In this document: piece after piece, positions 33,715 to 42,790 of the stretch
How positions within the stretch are numbered: position 1 is the stretch's first letter
Layout of the letters: each line of letters opens with the position of its first letter
NCBI GenBank assembly: GCA_050260375.1
Contig: JBLNCA010000037.1
Coordinates: 310,001-374,000, forward strand
Direction: 5' to 3'
DNA length: 64,000 bases
Source: DTFZ01 sp050260375
Lineage (GTDB): Bacteria; Bacillota; Clostridia; Christensenellales; SZUA-584
Program-made: the position numbers and the translations under genes
Notes under the pieces: generated by a model
What the model was told of the DNA's origin: nothing
Databases searched by the model: none
The model's input: only the letters and a program-made list of their open reading frames with translations

Positions 33715-35547
33715 ATGAAAAACGAGTTTCTCCCGATGTCAAAAGAAGAGATGAGCGGCCTTGGCGTATCTGGGCTCGATTTTATTGTCGTTACGCCCGA
33801 CGCGTATGTTGACCACCCGTCGTTCGCTGCGGCGATAATAGGGCGGTTCGTAGAAAGCCTCGGGTTTACGGTAGGCGTTATTTCGCAGCCCGACTGGACT
33901 AAGCCGGACGACTTCTTAAAGCTCGGAACGCCGAAATACGCGTTTTTACTGAGCGGGGGAAACATGGACGGCATAGTCAACATGTATACCGCCGCAAAAA
34001 AGCCGCGAAGCTCCGACGCGTATTCGCCGGGAGGAAAGACAGGGCTGCGCCCCCCGAGGCCTACTATTGCCTACACCGCTCGGCTCAAGCAGGCGCATAA
34101 AAATACGCCGGTAATAATAGGCGGCATAGAGCCGTCCCAGCGGCGGTTCGCGCACTACGACTATTACGAAGACGCCGTAAGGCGCTCTTATTTAATAGAC
34201 AGCAAGGCTGACATGCTAGTTTACGGCATGGGCGAGAAGCCGCTTGCCGAGATAACGAAAAGGCTTGCGGAAGGCGAAGCGTTAAGCGATATAATTGGCG
34301 TTAAGGGAACATGCGTAGTGCTATCTTCGCTGGACGCGGTAAACGACTACATAATGCTGCCTTCATACGAGCGCGTTGCTTCCAGCAAGAGCGATTTTGC
34401 GGACGCGTGCAGAATAATACAAAAGAACATGACGCCTAACGGCAAAACGCTGGTGCAGCAGCACGGACAGCGCTATTTGGTGCAGTTCCCGCCCTCAAAC
34501 GCTCTTACAACCGCGGAGATGGACGCCGTTTACTCGCTGCCGTTTACACGCAGGCAGCATCCGTCGTATAAAGAGCCTGTACCCGCGCTGGCGGAGGTGC
34601 AGTTCGGCATAACAGCGCTGCGCGGATGTCCCGGCATGTGCTCTTTTTGCTCGATATCTTCCCACCAGGGCAAACGGATACAGAAGCGCTCCAAAAAATC
34701 GATAATAGAAGAAGCGGAGCGGTTCTCGCAAATGCCCGAGTTTAAGGGCGTAATTCACGACGTCGGAGGCCCGACTGCCAACTTTTACGACGCCGTTTGC
34801 ACCGCCAAGGATTCGGGCGGCTGCTCGGCGCCTTGCCTTGCTCCCCGCGTGTGCCCAAACCTCAAAGTGAGCCACAAGGGGCTTGTTGAGATACTCGAAG
34901 CCCTGGAGCGCGTCAAAAAAGTAAGGAAAGTATTTATTCGTTCGGGGATTCGCTACGACTACATTATGGCGGACAGGGACAGCCGTTTTTTTGACAGGCT
35001 CGTTAAAAAGCATACAAGCGGCCAGCTTAAAGTAGCGCCCGAGCACGTGTGCCCCGGCGTGCTTTCGCTTATGAACAAGCCCGATTACAGGGTATACGAG
35101 CGCTTTGCACACAGGTTTTCTTCGGTGACGAAGAAGATGGGCAAGGAGCAGTATCTGCTGCCGTACTACATATCGTCGCACCCGGGAAGCACGCTAGAAG
35201 ACGCAATTGAGCTTGCATTGAAACTAAAGCACCAAGGGTTCATCCCCGAGCAGGTGCAGGATTTTTATCCTACTCCCGGCACGGTATCCACGTGCATGTA
35301 CTATACAGGCATTGACCCTATGACGAAAAAGCCGGTGTATGTTGCGACTGCTCCCAAGGAGAAAGCAATGCAGCGCGCGCTGCTGCAGTTTCACAACAAG
35401 CGCAACTGGCCGCTAGTGAGGGAAGCGCTGAAAGAAGCGGGCAGGGAAGACCTGATTGGCAGGGGGCCGCAGTGCCTTGTGCCCGAAGAGCAGCCTATCC
35501 GCCCTAAGCCCGACAGTCGCGGCGTAAAGCGCCGAAGCAGTCGCTAG
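33715..35547 (+). CDS. YgiQ-family radical SAM protein
   Basis: 610 residues. An N-terminal domain (~1-300) is followed by the radical SAM core with the cluster motif CPGMCSFCS, i.e. CxxxCxxC. The conserved GGPTANFYDAVC and CPNLKVSHKGL and the C-terminal FYPTPGTVSTCMYYTGIDP block are typical of the UPF0313/YgiQ family. Its reaction is unknown. The stop follows a basic tail rich in Arg and Ser. It begins 24 bases after the glucan synthase gene with no strong SD, so the ATG at 33715 is chosen by family alignment. Confidence 0.93.
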   Translation: MKNEFLPMSKEEMSGLGVSGLDFIVVTPDAYVDHPSFAAAIIGRFVESLGFTVGVISQPDWTKPDDFLKLGTPKYAFLLSGGNMDGIVNMYTAAKKPRSSDAYSPGGKTGLRPPRPTIAYTARLKQAHKNTPVIIGGIEPSQRRFAHYDYYEDAVRRSYLIDSKADMLVYGMGEKPLAEITKRLAEGEALSDIIGVKGTCVVLSSLDAVNDYIMLPSYERVASSKSDFADACRIIQKNMTPNGKTLVQQHGQRYLVQFPPSNALTTAEMDAVYSLPFTRRQHPSYKEPVPALAEVQFGITALRGCPGMCSFCSISSHQGKRIQKRSKKSIIEEAERFSQMPEFKGVIHDVGGPTANFYDAVCTAKDSGGCSAPCLAPRVCPNLKVSHKGLVEILEALERVKKVRKVFIRSGIRYDYIMADRDSRFFDRLVKKHTSGQLKVAPEHVCPGVLSLMNKPDYRVYERFAHRFSSVTKKMGKEQYLLPYYISSHPGSTLEDAIELALKLKHQGFIPEQVQDFYPTPGTVSTCMYYTGIDPMTKKPVYVATAPKEKAMQRALLQFHNKRNWPLVREALKEAGREDLIGRGPQCLVPEEQPIRPKPDSRGVKRRSSR

Positions 35548-35640
35548 ATTAATATACAGCCAGGAAAATTGCTCAAATCAACATATAAGAAATATAAGAA
35601 CGCACAAAATTGGGTATACATGTTACTGTATCAACTTTCA

Positions 35641-35669
35641 TTTTATTATTTTTGACATTGTGGTATAAT
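35641..35669 (+). promoter_or_regulatory. extended -10 promoter of the two-component operon
   Basis: TGG directly before TATAAT (35664-35669) makes an extended -10. The -35 at 17 bases (TTTTAT) is poor, and a TTGACA six bases upstream of the -10 is too close to serve. About 25 bases lead to the AAGGAG before ATG 35701. Confidence 0.55.
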
Positions 35670-35700
35670 TACTGTCATAACGTGCAAGGAGAATGTATGT

Positions 35701-36390
35701 ATGAAGAGAATACTGATCGTCGATGACGAACCCAGTTTGATCAAAGGGTTAAGGTTCAATCTTGAGCAGCAGGACGGCTATGCGGTGGACGAGGCGCTGG
35801 ACGGAGAACAGGCGCTTGCGATATTTGAGCCCGACAAGTACGACCTTGTGCTTCTTGACCTGATGCTGCCTAAAATAGACGGTATGGAAGTGTGCCAGCG
35901 CATACGCAGCATATCAAACGTTCCGATAATAATGCTTACCGCTAAAGACGACGACATGGATAAGATAATGGGTTTGGAGTACGGCGCAGACGATTATATG
36001 ACAAAGCCTTTTAATATGCTCGAATTAAAAGCGCGCATTAAAACTATATTCAGGCGCATGGAAGGCAAAGAGAAGAACAAGGAGCCGCAGATAATCCACG
36101 CGAAGAATATGACGGTCAACCTGGAAAACAGGAGCGTCACGGTTGACGGCAAGGACGTGGGGCTTACGGCGAAAGAATTCGATCTTTTGCAGCTATTCAT
36201 AACGAATAAAGGCAAGGTTTACGACAGGGAAAAGCTTTTGGAGCTTATATGGAAATATGAGTATTTGGGAGACTTAAGGACCGTGGACGTGCATATCCGC
36301 CGCCTTCGTGAAAAGATCGAAAGCAATCCCGCGAAGCCCGAATTCATATTGACCAAGTGGGGAGTGGGATATTATTTCTCGGATAAATAG
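35701..36390 (+). CDS. OmpR/PhoB-type response regulator
   Basis: 229 residues. The receiver domain has acidic DDE at 8-10, phospho-acceptor in LVLLDLMLPKIDG (about D54) and Lys in YMTKPFN. The C-terminal winged helix (TAKEFDLLQLFITNKGKVYDREKLLELIWKYEYLGDLRTVDVHIRRLREKIE) binds DNA. AAGGAG lies upstream. It overlaps the sensor kinase gene. The operon continues into two GerMN lipoproteins, which suggests regulation of an envelope process. The target genes are unknown. Confidence 0.95.
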   Translation: MKRILIVDDEPSLIKGLRFNLEQQDGYAVDEALDGEQALAIFEPDKYDLVLLDLMLPKIDGMEVCQRIRSISNVPIIMLTAKDDDMDKIMGLEYGADDYMTKPFNMLELKARIKTIFRRMEGKEKNKEPQIIHAKNMTVNLENRSVTVDGKDVGLTAKEFDLLQLFITNKGKVYDREKLLELIWKYEYLGDLRTVDVHIRRLREKIESNPAKPEFILTKWGVGYYFSDK

Positions 36391-37819
36391 CGTATTTTAT
36401 TCGATACGCTGGCGTTTTGTAGTAATATATATATTCGTAGCCGCCGTGACATTCGCGGCGGTCACGTTTGCTGTCGCGTATCTCGCGGAAGATTATCTTG
36501 TAAAAATGCGGGTGAACGAACAGCTAAAAAGCACCAACAGCGTCGCCGTAAGCATGGCGCCGTATCTTTATAACTCCAACGCAAAAAAAATGTACGAGAT
36601 CGCCGAACAGAGTTCCAAGCAATACGGCGGGCGGTTTTTAGTGCTCGACAAGTCGGGCATCGTGCAGGTAGACAGCTTTTCGATACTTAACGGGCAAAAG
36701 CTTGAGCACAAGGAAATATCCGACGTGCTGCTCGGCCCCGGCGATACGTCATACGGCTTTCACAGGATAGATAGCGACAAGAAACCGTTTTACTGCGTAT
36801 ACTACACGTCGGCGGTGGTTTATAACACCGAAACGATAGGCGCGGTGCTGTTTGCGGACGAGATACAGGACGTCGTGGAAACGACGCGCAGCTTCATAAC
36901 GATACTTGTTATTATATCGTGCTCCGCCTGTCTCGTGCTTTTGCTTATAAGCCTTGTGTTTTCCGGCTATATAGCAAAGCCCATAAACGAGCTTAAAAAC
37001 GTCGCCATATCGATATCCAAGGGGAACCTGAAGCAGCGCATAAAGGTTACCAGCAAAAACGAGATGGCGTCTTTGGCGGAAACGTTCAACACGATGAGCG
37101 AGAAGCTTGAAAACATGGACAGGCACAGGAGCGAATTCGTATCGAATGCCTCGCACGAACTGAAGACGCCGTTAAGCTCGATGAAGATACTCACCGAGTC
37201 GCTGCTGTATCAGGACGGCATAGACGAGAAGATATACAAGGAGTTTTTAAGCGACATAAACAAAGAGATAGACCGCATGAACGAAACGATAACGGGGCTG
37301 CTTACGCTTGCGAAGACGGACAGCGAAGCGGACGCACTTGTAATAAACAAGATACTACTTAGCGAGCTCGTACATAAATCCGTTTCCTCGCTTAAACCGA
37401 TAGCAAAGGAAAAGGGTATAACTCTCACATATTCGGTAATAAACGATTTGGAGATACAATGCGACGCGCTCAAAATTATTCAGGCGGTAATGAACCTTAT
37501 TGACAACGCGATAAAGTATACCGACAAGGGCGGTCACGTATCTGTGTCGCTTCAAAAATCAGGGGCATACGCCGCGATCACCATAAAGGACGACGGTGTA
37601 GGCATACCCGAATCGGAGATACCTTATATATTCGACCGTTTCTACCGTGTGGACAAAGCACGAGCCAGAGACACCGGAGGCAGCGGCCTTGGGCTGCATA
37701 TATCGCAGAAGATAGCGCTGCTGCACGGCGGCAGGATAGACGTGGAGAGCGAAGAAGGAAAGGGCAGCACTTTTACGCTGTATCTGCCCATTAAAAGGCA
37801 GGGAGAAAGCAATGAGTAA
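36371..37819 (+). CDS. Sensor histidine kinase, probably starting at a non-standard ATT codon
   Basis: About 482 residues if started at ATT 36371. A first TM helix (SIRWRFVVIYIFVAAVTFAAV) is followed by an extracytoplasmic sensor (~35-155), a second TM, HAMP, the HisKA box FVSNASHELKTPLSSMK and the ATPase motifs NLIDNAIKYTD, DDGVGIPE and GSGLGLHIS. The first canonical start in frame is GTG 36446, but it falls inside the first TM helix and removes the SIRWRF motif that begins many such kinases. No ATG, GTG or TTG exists between the stop at 36350 and 36446. GGGGAG (36359-36364) sits six and nine bases before ATT 36371 and ATT 36374. Function is certain as a kinase; the exact start is open. Confidence 0.9.
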   Translation: MISRINSVFYSIRWRFVVIYIFVAAVTFAAVTFAVAYLAEDYLVKMRVNEQLKSTNSVAVSMAPYLYNSNAKKMYEIAEQSSKQYGGRFLVLDKSGIVQVDSFSILNGQKLEHKEISDVLLGPGDTSYGFHRIDSDKKPFYCVYYTSAVVYNTETIGAVLFADEIQDVVETTRSFITILVIISCSACLVLLLISLVFSGYIAKPINELKNVAISISKGNLKQRIKVTSKNEMASLAETFNTMSEKLENMDRHRSEFVSNASHELKTPLSSMKILTESLLYQDGIDEKIYKEFLSDINKEIDRMNETITGLLTLAKTDSEADALVINKILLSELVHKSVSSLKPIAKEKGITLTYSVINDLEIQCDALKIIQAVMNLIDNAIKYTDKGGHVSVSLQKSGAYAAITIKDDGVGIPESEIPYIFDRFYRVDKARARDTGGSGLGLHISQKIALLHGGRIDVESEEGKGSTFTLYLPIKRQGESNE

Positions 37820-38774
37820 GATGAAAATTGCCGCAGCGGCGGTATTATTACTGATAACCTTATTATCGGGATGCGCATTGGGCGAGACAAACAAGCCCGC
37901 AAACACGCCGGATATAAATCCGAAGGCGGAAGCGGCCAACAAAGTCACGTCCAACGTTACATTGTATTTCTGCTACCGCAAACAGAACCTGCTTGCCGCC
38001 GAGACGCGGAAAATAGACGTGCCTGTAAGCAAGACGCTGGAGGAAGCGGTTATTCAGGCGCTGATAAGCGGGCCTTCCGCGGACAGGGACGAGCTGGGCG
38101 GGCTTTTCTGGAACGGGGTTGAACTCGTAAGCGTCTCCTCCAACGAGGACATATTATTCGTTACGTTAAGCAGCGAGTTCATATCCACCGACCCGAGCGA
38201 AGCCGCCCTTGAGGAAGGAACTACGCCCGACCAGAAGAAGCTCGCGATATACTCGATAGTAAACACTATTGTCGAACTCGGAAAATACTCACAGGTGCAG
38301 ATAGAAGTGGCGAGGGAAAGCGGCAGCGAAACGGGCGGAAGGATAACGCGCGGCGAAGCGGGCTGGGAGGACAACCCGCAGACGTATCTTGAGCCGCTGA
38401 CAAGGGACGCTTCGCTTATACTGACGCCGGAGAACACGCTTACCGAAGCGCTGAAATGCTTTGCCTATAAGGACTGGACGGGGCTTTACAATTTCACTGC
38501 GTATACAAGCCCCGACGGAACGGTAAAGCCGGATATAAGCGCGTTTTCCAGCGCGCTCACCTCAAATGTGGTAGGGCTTGAAAGCTATAACGTTACCAGC
38601 TGGAACGTTTCGTACGACGGCAAGACCGCGGTAGTGATGCTCGATTATTCGGTAAGAACGAAGGCGGACGACATAATAAAGCTGGTGAGCAAACCTGTGA
38701 TAATGGTAAGAAACAACGACATTTGGGCGTTGTCTTATACTTCGCTTGTAAACATACTTGTCAATGTCGGATAG
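37812..38774 (+). CDS. GerMN-domain lipoprotein
   Basis: 320 residues. Lipoprotein signal with lipobox LLSGC (Cys ~21), a Pro/Asn-rich linker, then a GerMN domain (NVTLYFCYRKQNLLAAETRKI ... LGKYSQVQI, about 50-175) and a C-terminal domain (~210-320) that resembles a weaker second unit. GerMN was named from the spore germination protein GerM and is also found in non-sporulation lipoproteins. It overlaps the kinase gene by eight bases, so it belongs to the operon and may take part in signal sensing at the membrane. Confidence 0.85.
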   Translation: MSKMKIAAAAVLLLITLLSGCALGETNKPANTPDINPKAEAANKVTSNVTLYFCYRKQNLLAAETRKIDVPVSKTLEEAVIQALISGPSADRDELGGLFWNGVELVSVSSNEDILFVTLSSEFISTDPSEAALEEGTTPDQKKLAIYSIVNTIVELGKYSQVQIEVARESGSETGGRITRGEAGWEDNPQTYLEPLTRDASLILTPENTLTEALKCFAYKDWTGLYNFTAYTSPDGTVKPDISAFSSALTSNVVGLESYNVTSWNVSYDGKTAVVMLDYSVRTKADDIIKLVSKPVIMVRNNDIWALSYTSLVNILVNVG

Positions 38775-38781
38775 AGGCGCT

Positions 38782-40323
38782 ATGAAAAGATGGATTGCCG
38801 CCGCAGCTGCGCTTTGCATGCTGTTTGCCGGATGCGGCGTAATAAAGGATACGGGCGAATACGGAGCGTACATACCCACGAGCAAAATAGACACGAGCAG
38901 CCTTGGCGAAAAGGGAAGGGTAGAGAAGACCGCCGTATACTTCATAAACGCTTCCAGCGGCATGCTGACGGCGGAAATAAGTAATATCTTCATTGGCGAG
39001 GATACGAATCCCGCGACAGATGCGATAGAACAGCTTCTGAAAGGGCCGTTTAGCGAAAGGCTGACGGCAGTTGCCCCGGCGGGCATGAGGCTCGAACGCA
39101 TAGAGTGCTCGCGAAACGTTGCTAATGTATATTTAAAGTACAGCGGCCTTGCGATACTACCCGAGGACAAGTTTAAGCTGGAGCTTGCGATAGCGAATAC
39201 CGTTACGGACATACTGGGCACAAAATATACGTCGGTATTCTATAACGGAGTGCAGCCCGGCTTTGTAGCGGAAGAAGGCGCGGCCGCAGTACCGTGCGAG
39301 CCGCATGAAAAACAGACTGGCGGCATAATCGACGCATGGCTGCAGGCTTCCGCCAACTATAAAGAAGTGCCCGCTCTGCCGATACCGGGCGGGGAGCCGA
39401 AGCCTGAGCCTGGAGGGAAAGACGCGCAGCAGACGCCAGAGTCCCCCAAAGAAAATGAGCTCGCGACGGTGTTGTATTTTATATCCAGCGGCGGAAGCTT
39501 TATACTGCCCGAGGTGCGCGACGTAAAATACACTGGCAGCGCCTATGTGCGGACGCTTTTGGGAGAGCTTGGGAAAGGCCCGCAGAATACTTCCGTTATG
39601 GCCACACCGGTTGCGGAAGGCCTTGAGCTTGTGGAAGAGCCGGAAATACTGCCTGCCGACGACGGGTATATACTGAAGCTTAACTTTTCAAAGCTGCCTA
39701 CAAGATACGTATATTCGGACACGAAGGACGCCAAGCTTTCATATGCGGCGCTGGTATACACGTTAACCGGCTTTTTGCCCGGCGTCAGGTATGTGGACAT
39801 ATACGTTAACGGCAACAGGGTGGAGCCGTATTCCGGCGCTTCATCGGCGGGCATGAACAGGCAGGATTTTATAGGATTGATAGGCAGCAGCGCGCCGCTC
39901 TATTTTGAGGACAAGAATTCGGACTTGCTGCTCGAAGTTTCGAGAAGCATGGAGCAGGCAAAGATATGGAACGCAAAAGAGCGGCTGCTTGAGCTGTTAA
40001 AAGGCCCTCTTGAGGGAGAGGACGACAACGCGGAACCCATAATGCTTCAGGGAATAACGGAGGAAGATATACTTTCGGTGGATATATACGGCGACACGGC
40101 ATTTGTCAACCTGTCTTTAGGCTTTAAAAACGCATGCGCGGATTTAAAGCCAAAAAGCGAGATGCTTCTCGTCTATTCAATAGTAAACACTATAACGTCG
40201 ATGGACGGCATAAGCAAGGTGCAGTTCCTTATAGAAGGCAATCAGACGGATACGCTTGCGGGCAACTTATGCCTTTCAAACCCGTTTATAAGGAACTACG
40301 GCATAATAAAACAGCCGTCCTAA
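38782..40323 (+). CDS. Lipoprotein with three GerMN-like domains
   Basis: 513 residues from ATG 38782 (GAGGCG upstream); the frame also opens at 38758 but ATG 38782 gives a clean lipoprotein signal ending LFAGC. Three GerMN-like units follow: one from VEKTAVYFINASSGMLTAEI, a second from ATVLYFISSGGSFILPEVR, and a third ending NTITSMDGISKVQFLIEG. A Pro/Glu/Lys-rich linker (about residues 200-230) separates the first two. Triple repeats point to a binding scaffold outside the membrane. Its stop codon overlaps the convergent asnB stop. Confidence 0.85.
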   Translation: MKRWIAAAAALCMLFAGCGVIKDTGEYGAYIPTSKIDTSSLGEKGRVEKTAVYFINASSGMLTAEISNIFIGEDTNPATDAIEQLLKGPFSERLTAVAPAGMRLERIECSRNVANVYLKYSGLAILPEDKFKLELAIANTVTDILGTKYTSVFYNGVQPGFVAEEGAAAVPCEPHEKQTGGIIDAWLQASANYKEVPALPIPGGEPKPEPGGKDAQQTPESPKENELATVLYFISSGGSFILPEVRDVKYTGSAYVRTLLGELGKGPQNTSVMATPVAEGLELVEEPEILPADDGYILKLNFSKLPTRYVYSDTKDAKLSYAALVYTLTGFLPGVRYVDIYVNGNRVEPYSGASSAGMNRQDFIGLIGSSAPLYFEDKNSDLLLEVSRSMEQAKIWNAKERLLELLKGPLEGEDDNAEPIMLQGITEEDILSVDIYGDTAFVNLSLGFKNACADLKPKSEMLLVYSIVNTITSMDGISKVQFLIEGNQTDTLAGNLCLSNPFIRNYGIIKQPS

Positions 40324-42155
40324 ACGGCTATGCTTACGTTGTATTCTTCCAGCCACATGTTGAGCTGTATAAGGAACGCAAAGAGCTGCGGGCCGGTCAT
40401 AAGCTGTCCGAACCAGGGCGTTACTATGCTCAATGAATCGAGCATCTCTTCTGTGAAATCCTTGTCTATAAGCGCGTTGACGGGCGCTGATTTGTCATTC
40501 AGTATATCTCTCAGCGCCGTAGAGACAAGCCTTGTGTATTCGGGGTTGTGCGTTTTGGGATAAGGGCTCTTTTTCCTCGAACATATGCTCTCGGGCAGCA
40601 GGTCTTTAACCGCCAGCCTCAATATGCCTTTTTCCATGCCTCCCGCGTTCTTTATATCCCACGGTATGTTCCATACGTATTCGGCAAGCCTGTGGTCGCA
40701 GAAAGGAACCCTTACCTCCAGCCCGCTTGCCATGCTCATCCTGTCTTTGCGGTCGAGCAGGTTGGCCATGAACCACTTTATATTCAAATAGAACATCTGG
40801 CGGCGCCTGCGCTCTTTGGGCTTTTCGTTGCCCAGCAGCGGGGTTTCTTCCACGGTGTCGAAATACCTTGCTTTTGCGTAATCTTCGATATTAAGCTTAG
40901 AGAGGCTTTTCGACATTACGTTGCGCCGCAGCGCCAATGAATTCGCCCACGGGAACATATCGAGGTTTAATAGGTCGTCGCGGTAAAACCACGGGTAGCC
41001 GCCGAATATCTCGTCTGCGCATTCGCCGGAGAGCGCGACAGTAGCGTATTTTTTAACTTCCCTGCAGAACATTAAAAGGCTTGAATCCACATCCGCCATG
41101 CCGGGAAGGTCGCGTGCGATTACGGCGTCTTTAAGCGACGCTACCAATTCCTCGGTGGTCGCAACATAAGGCGTATGGTTGCTGCCTATATACCTGCTTA
41201 CTATATCTATATAGTCCTTATCGGGGCTTGGTTGAAACACGCTGCGAGTAAAGTATTTGTCGTTGTCGACATAATCTATCGAGAACGTATCGAGAGTTTC
41301 GCCGTTTTTGGCCATGTGCTTTGCCGCTATTACCGAGAGAGTGCTCGAATCGAGCCCGCCGGAAAGAAACGTACAGACGGGCACATCTGATACCAGCTGG
41401 CGTATTGTGGAGTCTTCTATATAAAAGAGCAGCTTTTCGACGGTAGCGGGAATATCGTCCTTATGCTCTTCGCTCTTAAACTGCCAATAGCGGTGTATGT
41501 ACGTACCGAGCGGAGAGTATGTCATGCATTCCCCGGGCTTTAGCTCCTCAATCCCTGAAAACAGCGTCTTGCCGGGAGTACGTGCGGGCGCGAGCGCAAA
41601 AAGTTCCAGCAGCCCGTTGTCGTTGATAACGGGCTTTATATCCGGATGCGCGAGTATTGCTTTTATTTCGGAGGCGAAAAGCAGCGCGTGCTTTGTGCGC
41701 GCAATAAACAGGGGCTTTACTCCCATCCTGTCCCGCGCGAGGAATATTCGTTGCTTTCGCTCGTCCCATATGCCGAAAGCGAATATGCCGTTAAACTTCT
41801 CAACGCAGGAAGGCCCCCATTCTATGTAAGACATCAGCAGCACCTCGGTATCGGAATGGGTAAGGAACACATGCCCCTTGTCATAAAGCTCCTTTTTAAG
41901 CTCCAAAGTGTTATAAAGCTCGCCGTTATACACTATTGTGTATGTATTGGTTCCTACGCTTCTTGTCATAGGCTGGCTGCCGCCTGCCGGGTCTACAACC
42001 ACAAGCCTTCTGTGCCCGAGCGCCGCCTGATGCGTTATAAAAGATCCGGCCGAATCAGGGCCTCTGTGGCTCAGTTTATCCATCATATTTGAAAGTATGC
42101 CGCTGCAATCAAGAAGGTCGTTTTCAAAGTCAATGATACCGACGATACCGCACAT
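40320..42155 (-). CDS. asnB: Asparagine synthetase B (glutamine-hydrolysing)
   Basis: 611 residues from MCGIVGI at 42155 (GGGGG upstream); 18 further in-frame codons to 42209 are not part of the enzyme because Cys2 must be exposed as the glutaminase nucleophile. Glutaminase domain: RRLVVVDPAGGSQPM, YNGELYN, SHSDTEVLL-like HTDTEVLL region. Synthetase domain: PP-loop FLSGGLDSSTLS and ALSGECADEIFGGYPWFYR. Makes asparagine from aspartate, ATP and glutamine. Single gene on the minus strand. A near-perfect palindrome ACTGTACAGT (42186-42195) lies in its leader or promoter and could be an operator. Confidence 0.95.
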   Translation of the reverse strand: MCGIVGIIDFENDLLDCSGILSNMMDKLSHRGPDSAGSFITHQAALGHRRLVVVDPAGGSQPMTRSVGTNTYTIVYNGELYNTLELKKELYDKGHVFLTHSDTEVLLMSYIEWGPSCVEKFNGIFAFGIWDERKQRIFLARDRMGVKPLFIARTKHALLFASEIKAILAHPDIKPVINDNGLLELFALAPARTPGKTLFSGIEELKPGECMTYSPLGTYIHRYWQFKSEEHKDDIPATVEKLLFYIEDSTIRQLVSDVPVCTFLSGGLDSSTLSVIAAKHMAKNGETLDTFSIDYVDNDKYFTRSVFQPSPDKDYIDIVSRYIGSNHTPYVATTEELVASLKDAVIARDLPGMADVDSSLLMFCREVKKYATVALSGECADEIFGGYPWFYRDDLLNLDMFPWANSLALRRNVMSKSLSKLNIEDYAKARYFDTVEETPLLGNEKPKERRRRQMFYLNIKWFMANLLDRKDRMSMASGLEVRVPFCDHRLAEYVWNIPWDIKNAGGMEKGILRLAVKDLLPESICSRKKSPYPKTHNPEYTRLVSTALRDILNDKSAPVNALIDKDFTEEMLDSLSIVTPWFGQLMTGPQLFAFLIQLNMWLEEYNVSIAV

Positions 42156-42295
42156 ATGAAAGCCCCCGTAAAAAAGATGATACTCACTGTACAGTATATG
42201 GAGCGCCAAGTTGAGGCGTGATTGTATTCAATAAAATCAGCAGTTGCATCGGTTGATGAATTATATTAAAATATAGCGCAATGGGAGGATAAAAT

Positions 42296-42790
42296 ATGCA
42301 GAAAAAAGGCCACACAAAATCACTTGCGATATCCAGCATACTTGCAGCACTCATATTCGTTTTTACGGCGTTTTTAAGCTTCAGGCTGACGTCCACCAGC
42401 GCGTATATGCATCTTGGCGATTCTATTATCTACTGCGCGGGGCTGCTTATAGGCGCGCCGTGGGCAGCGGGCACCGCCGCTATTGGCAGCCTGTTTGCCG
42501 ACCTTATACTAGGAGCCGCCGAATATATACCGGCAACGATAATAATAAAAGGCCTGATGGGATTTCTTTGCGCGGTAATGATGAAAAAGGCAGGGTTCCT
42601 AAGATTCCTCATTACAAGCATAATAGCGGGCGCGATAATGTTCGTGGGCTACGCATTATACGAGGTGCTGTTAGGCGGATGGGGAAGGGCCTACGGCGGG
42701 CTCGTGCAGAACCTTATACAGTGGGTCGCGGGCGTTGCGGCGGCGGCAGCGCTGTATTATCCGGTAAAAAGGATTAAGGGAGCGATATGA
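42296..42790 (+). CDS. ECF transporter S component
   Basis: 164 residues with five or six hydrophobic helices and the short N-terminal motif KSLAISSILAALIFVFTAF typical of ECF S components, which bind vitamins or trace metals and share the EcfAA'T module. The YMHLGDSIIYCAGLLIGAPW block is common in the family of uncharacterised S components related to riboflavin and HMP types. Ligand unknown; the EcfA/T genes are elsewhere. GGGAGGAT precedes the ATG. Stop and start overlap with the next gene (ATGA). Confidence 0.85.
   Translation: MQKKGHTKSLAISSILAALIFVFTAFLSFRLTSTSAYMHLGDSIIYCAGLLIGAPWAAGTAAIGSLFADLILGAAEYIPATIIIKGLMGFLCAVMMKKAGFLRFLITSIIAGAIMFVGYALYEVLLGGWGRAYGGLVQNLIQWVAGVAAAAALYYPVKRIKGAI

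Noticed and set aside
35652..35669. TTGACA and TATAAT six bases apart as a normal promoter before the response regulator
   Set aside because: Spacing is far too short for sigma-A; the extended -10 is more plausible. The same arrangement occurs before spo0A by chance or as a T-rich UP-like feature.
36446..36448. GTG as start of the sensor kinase
   Set aside because: It cuts the first membrane helix and has no SD of note. Kept only as an alternative.
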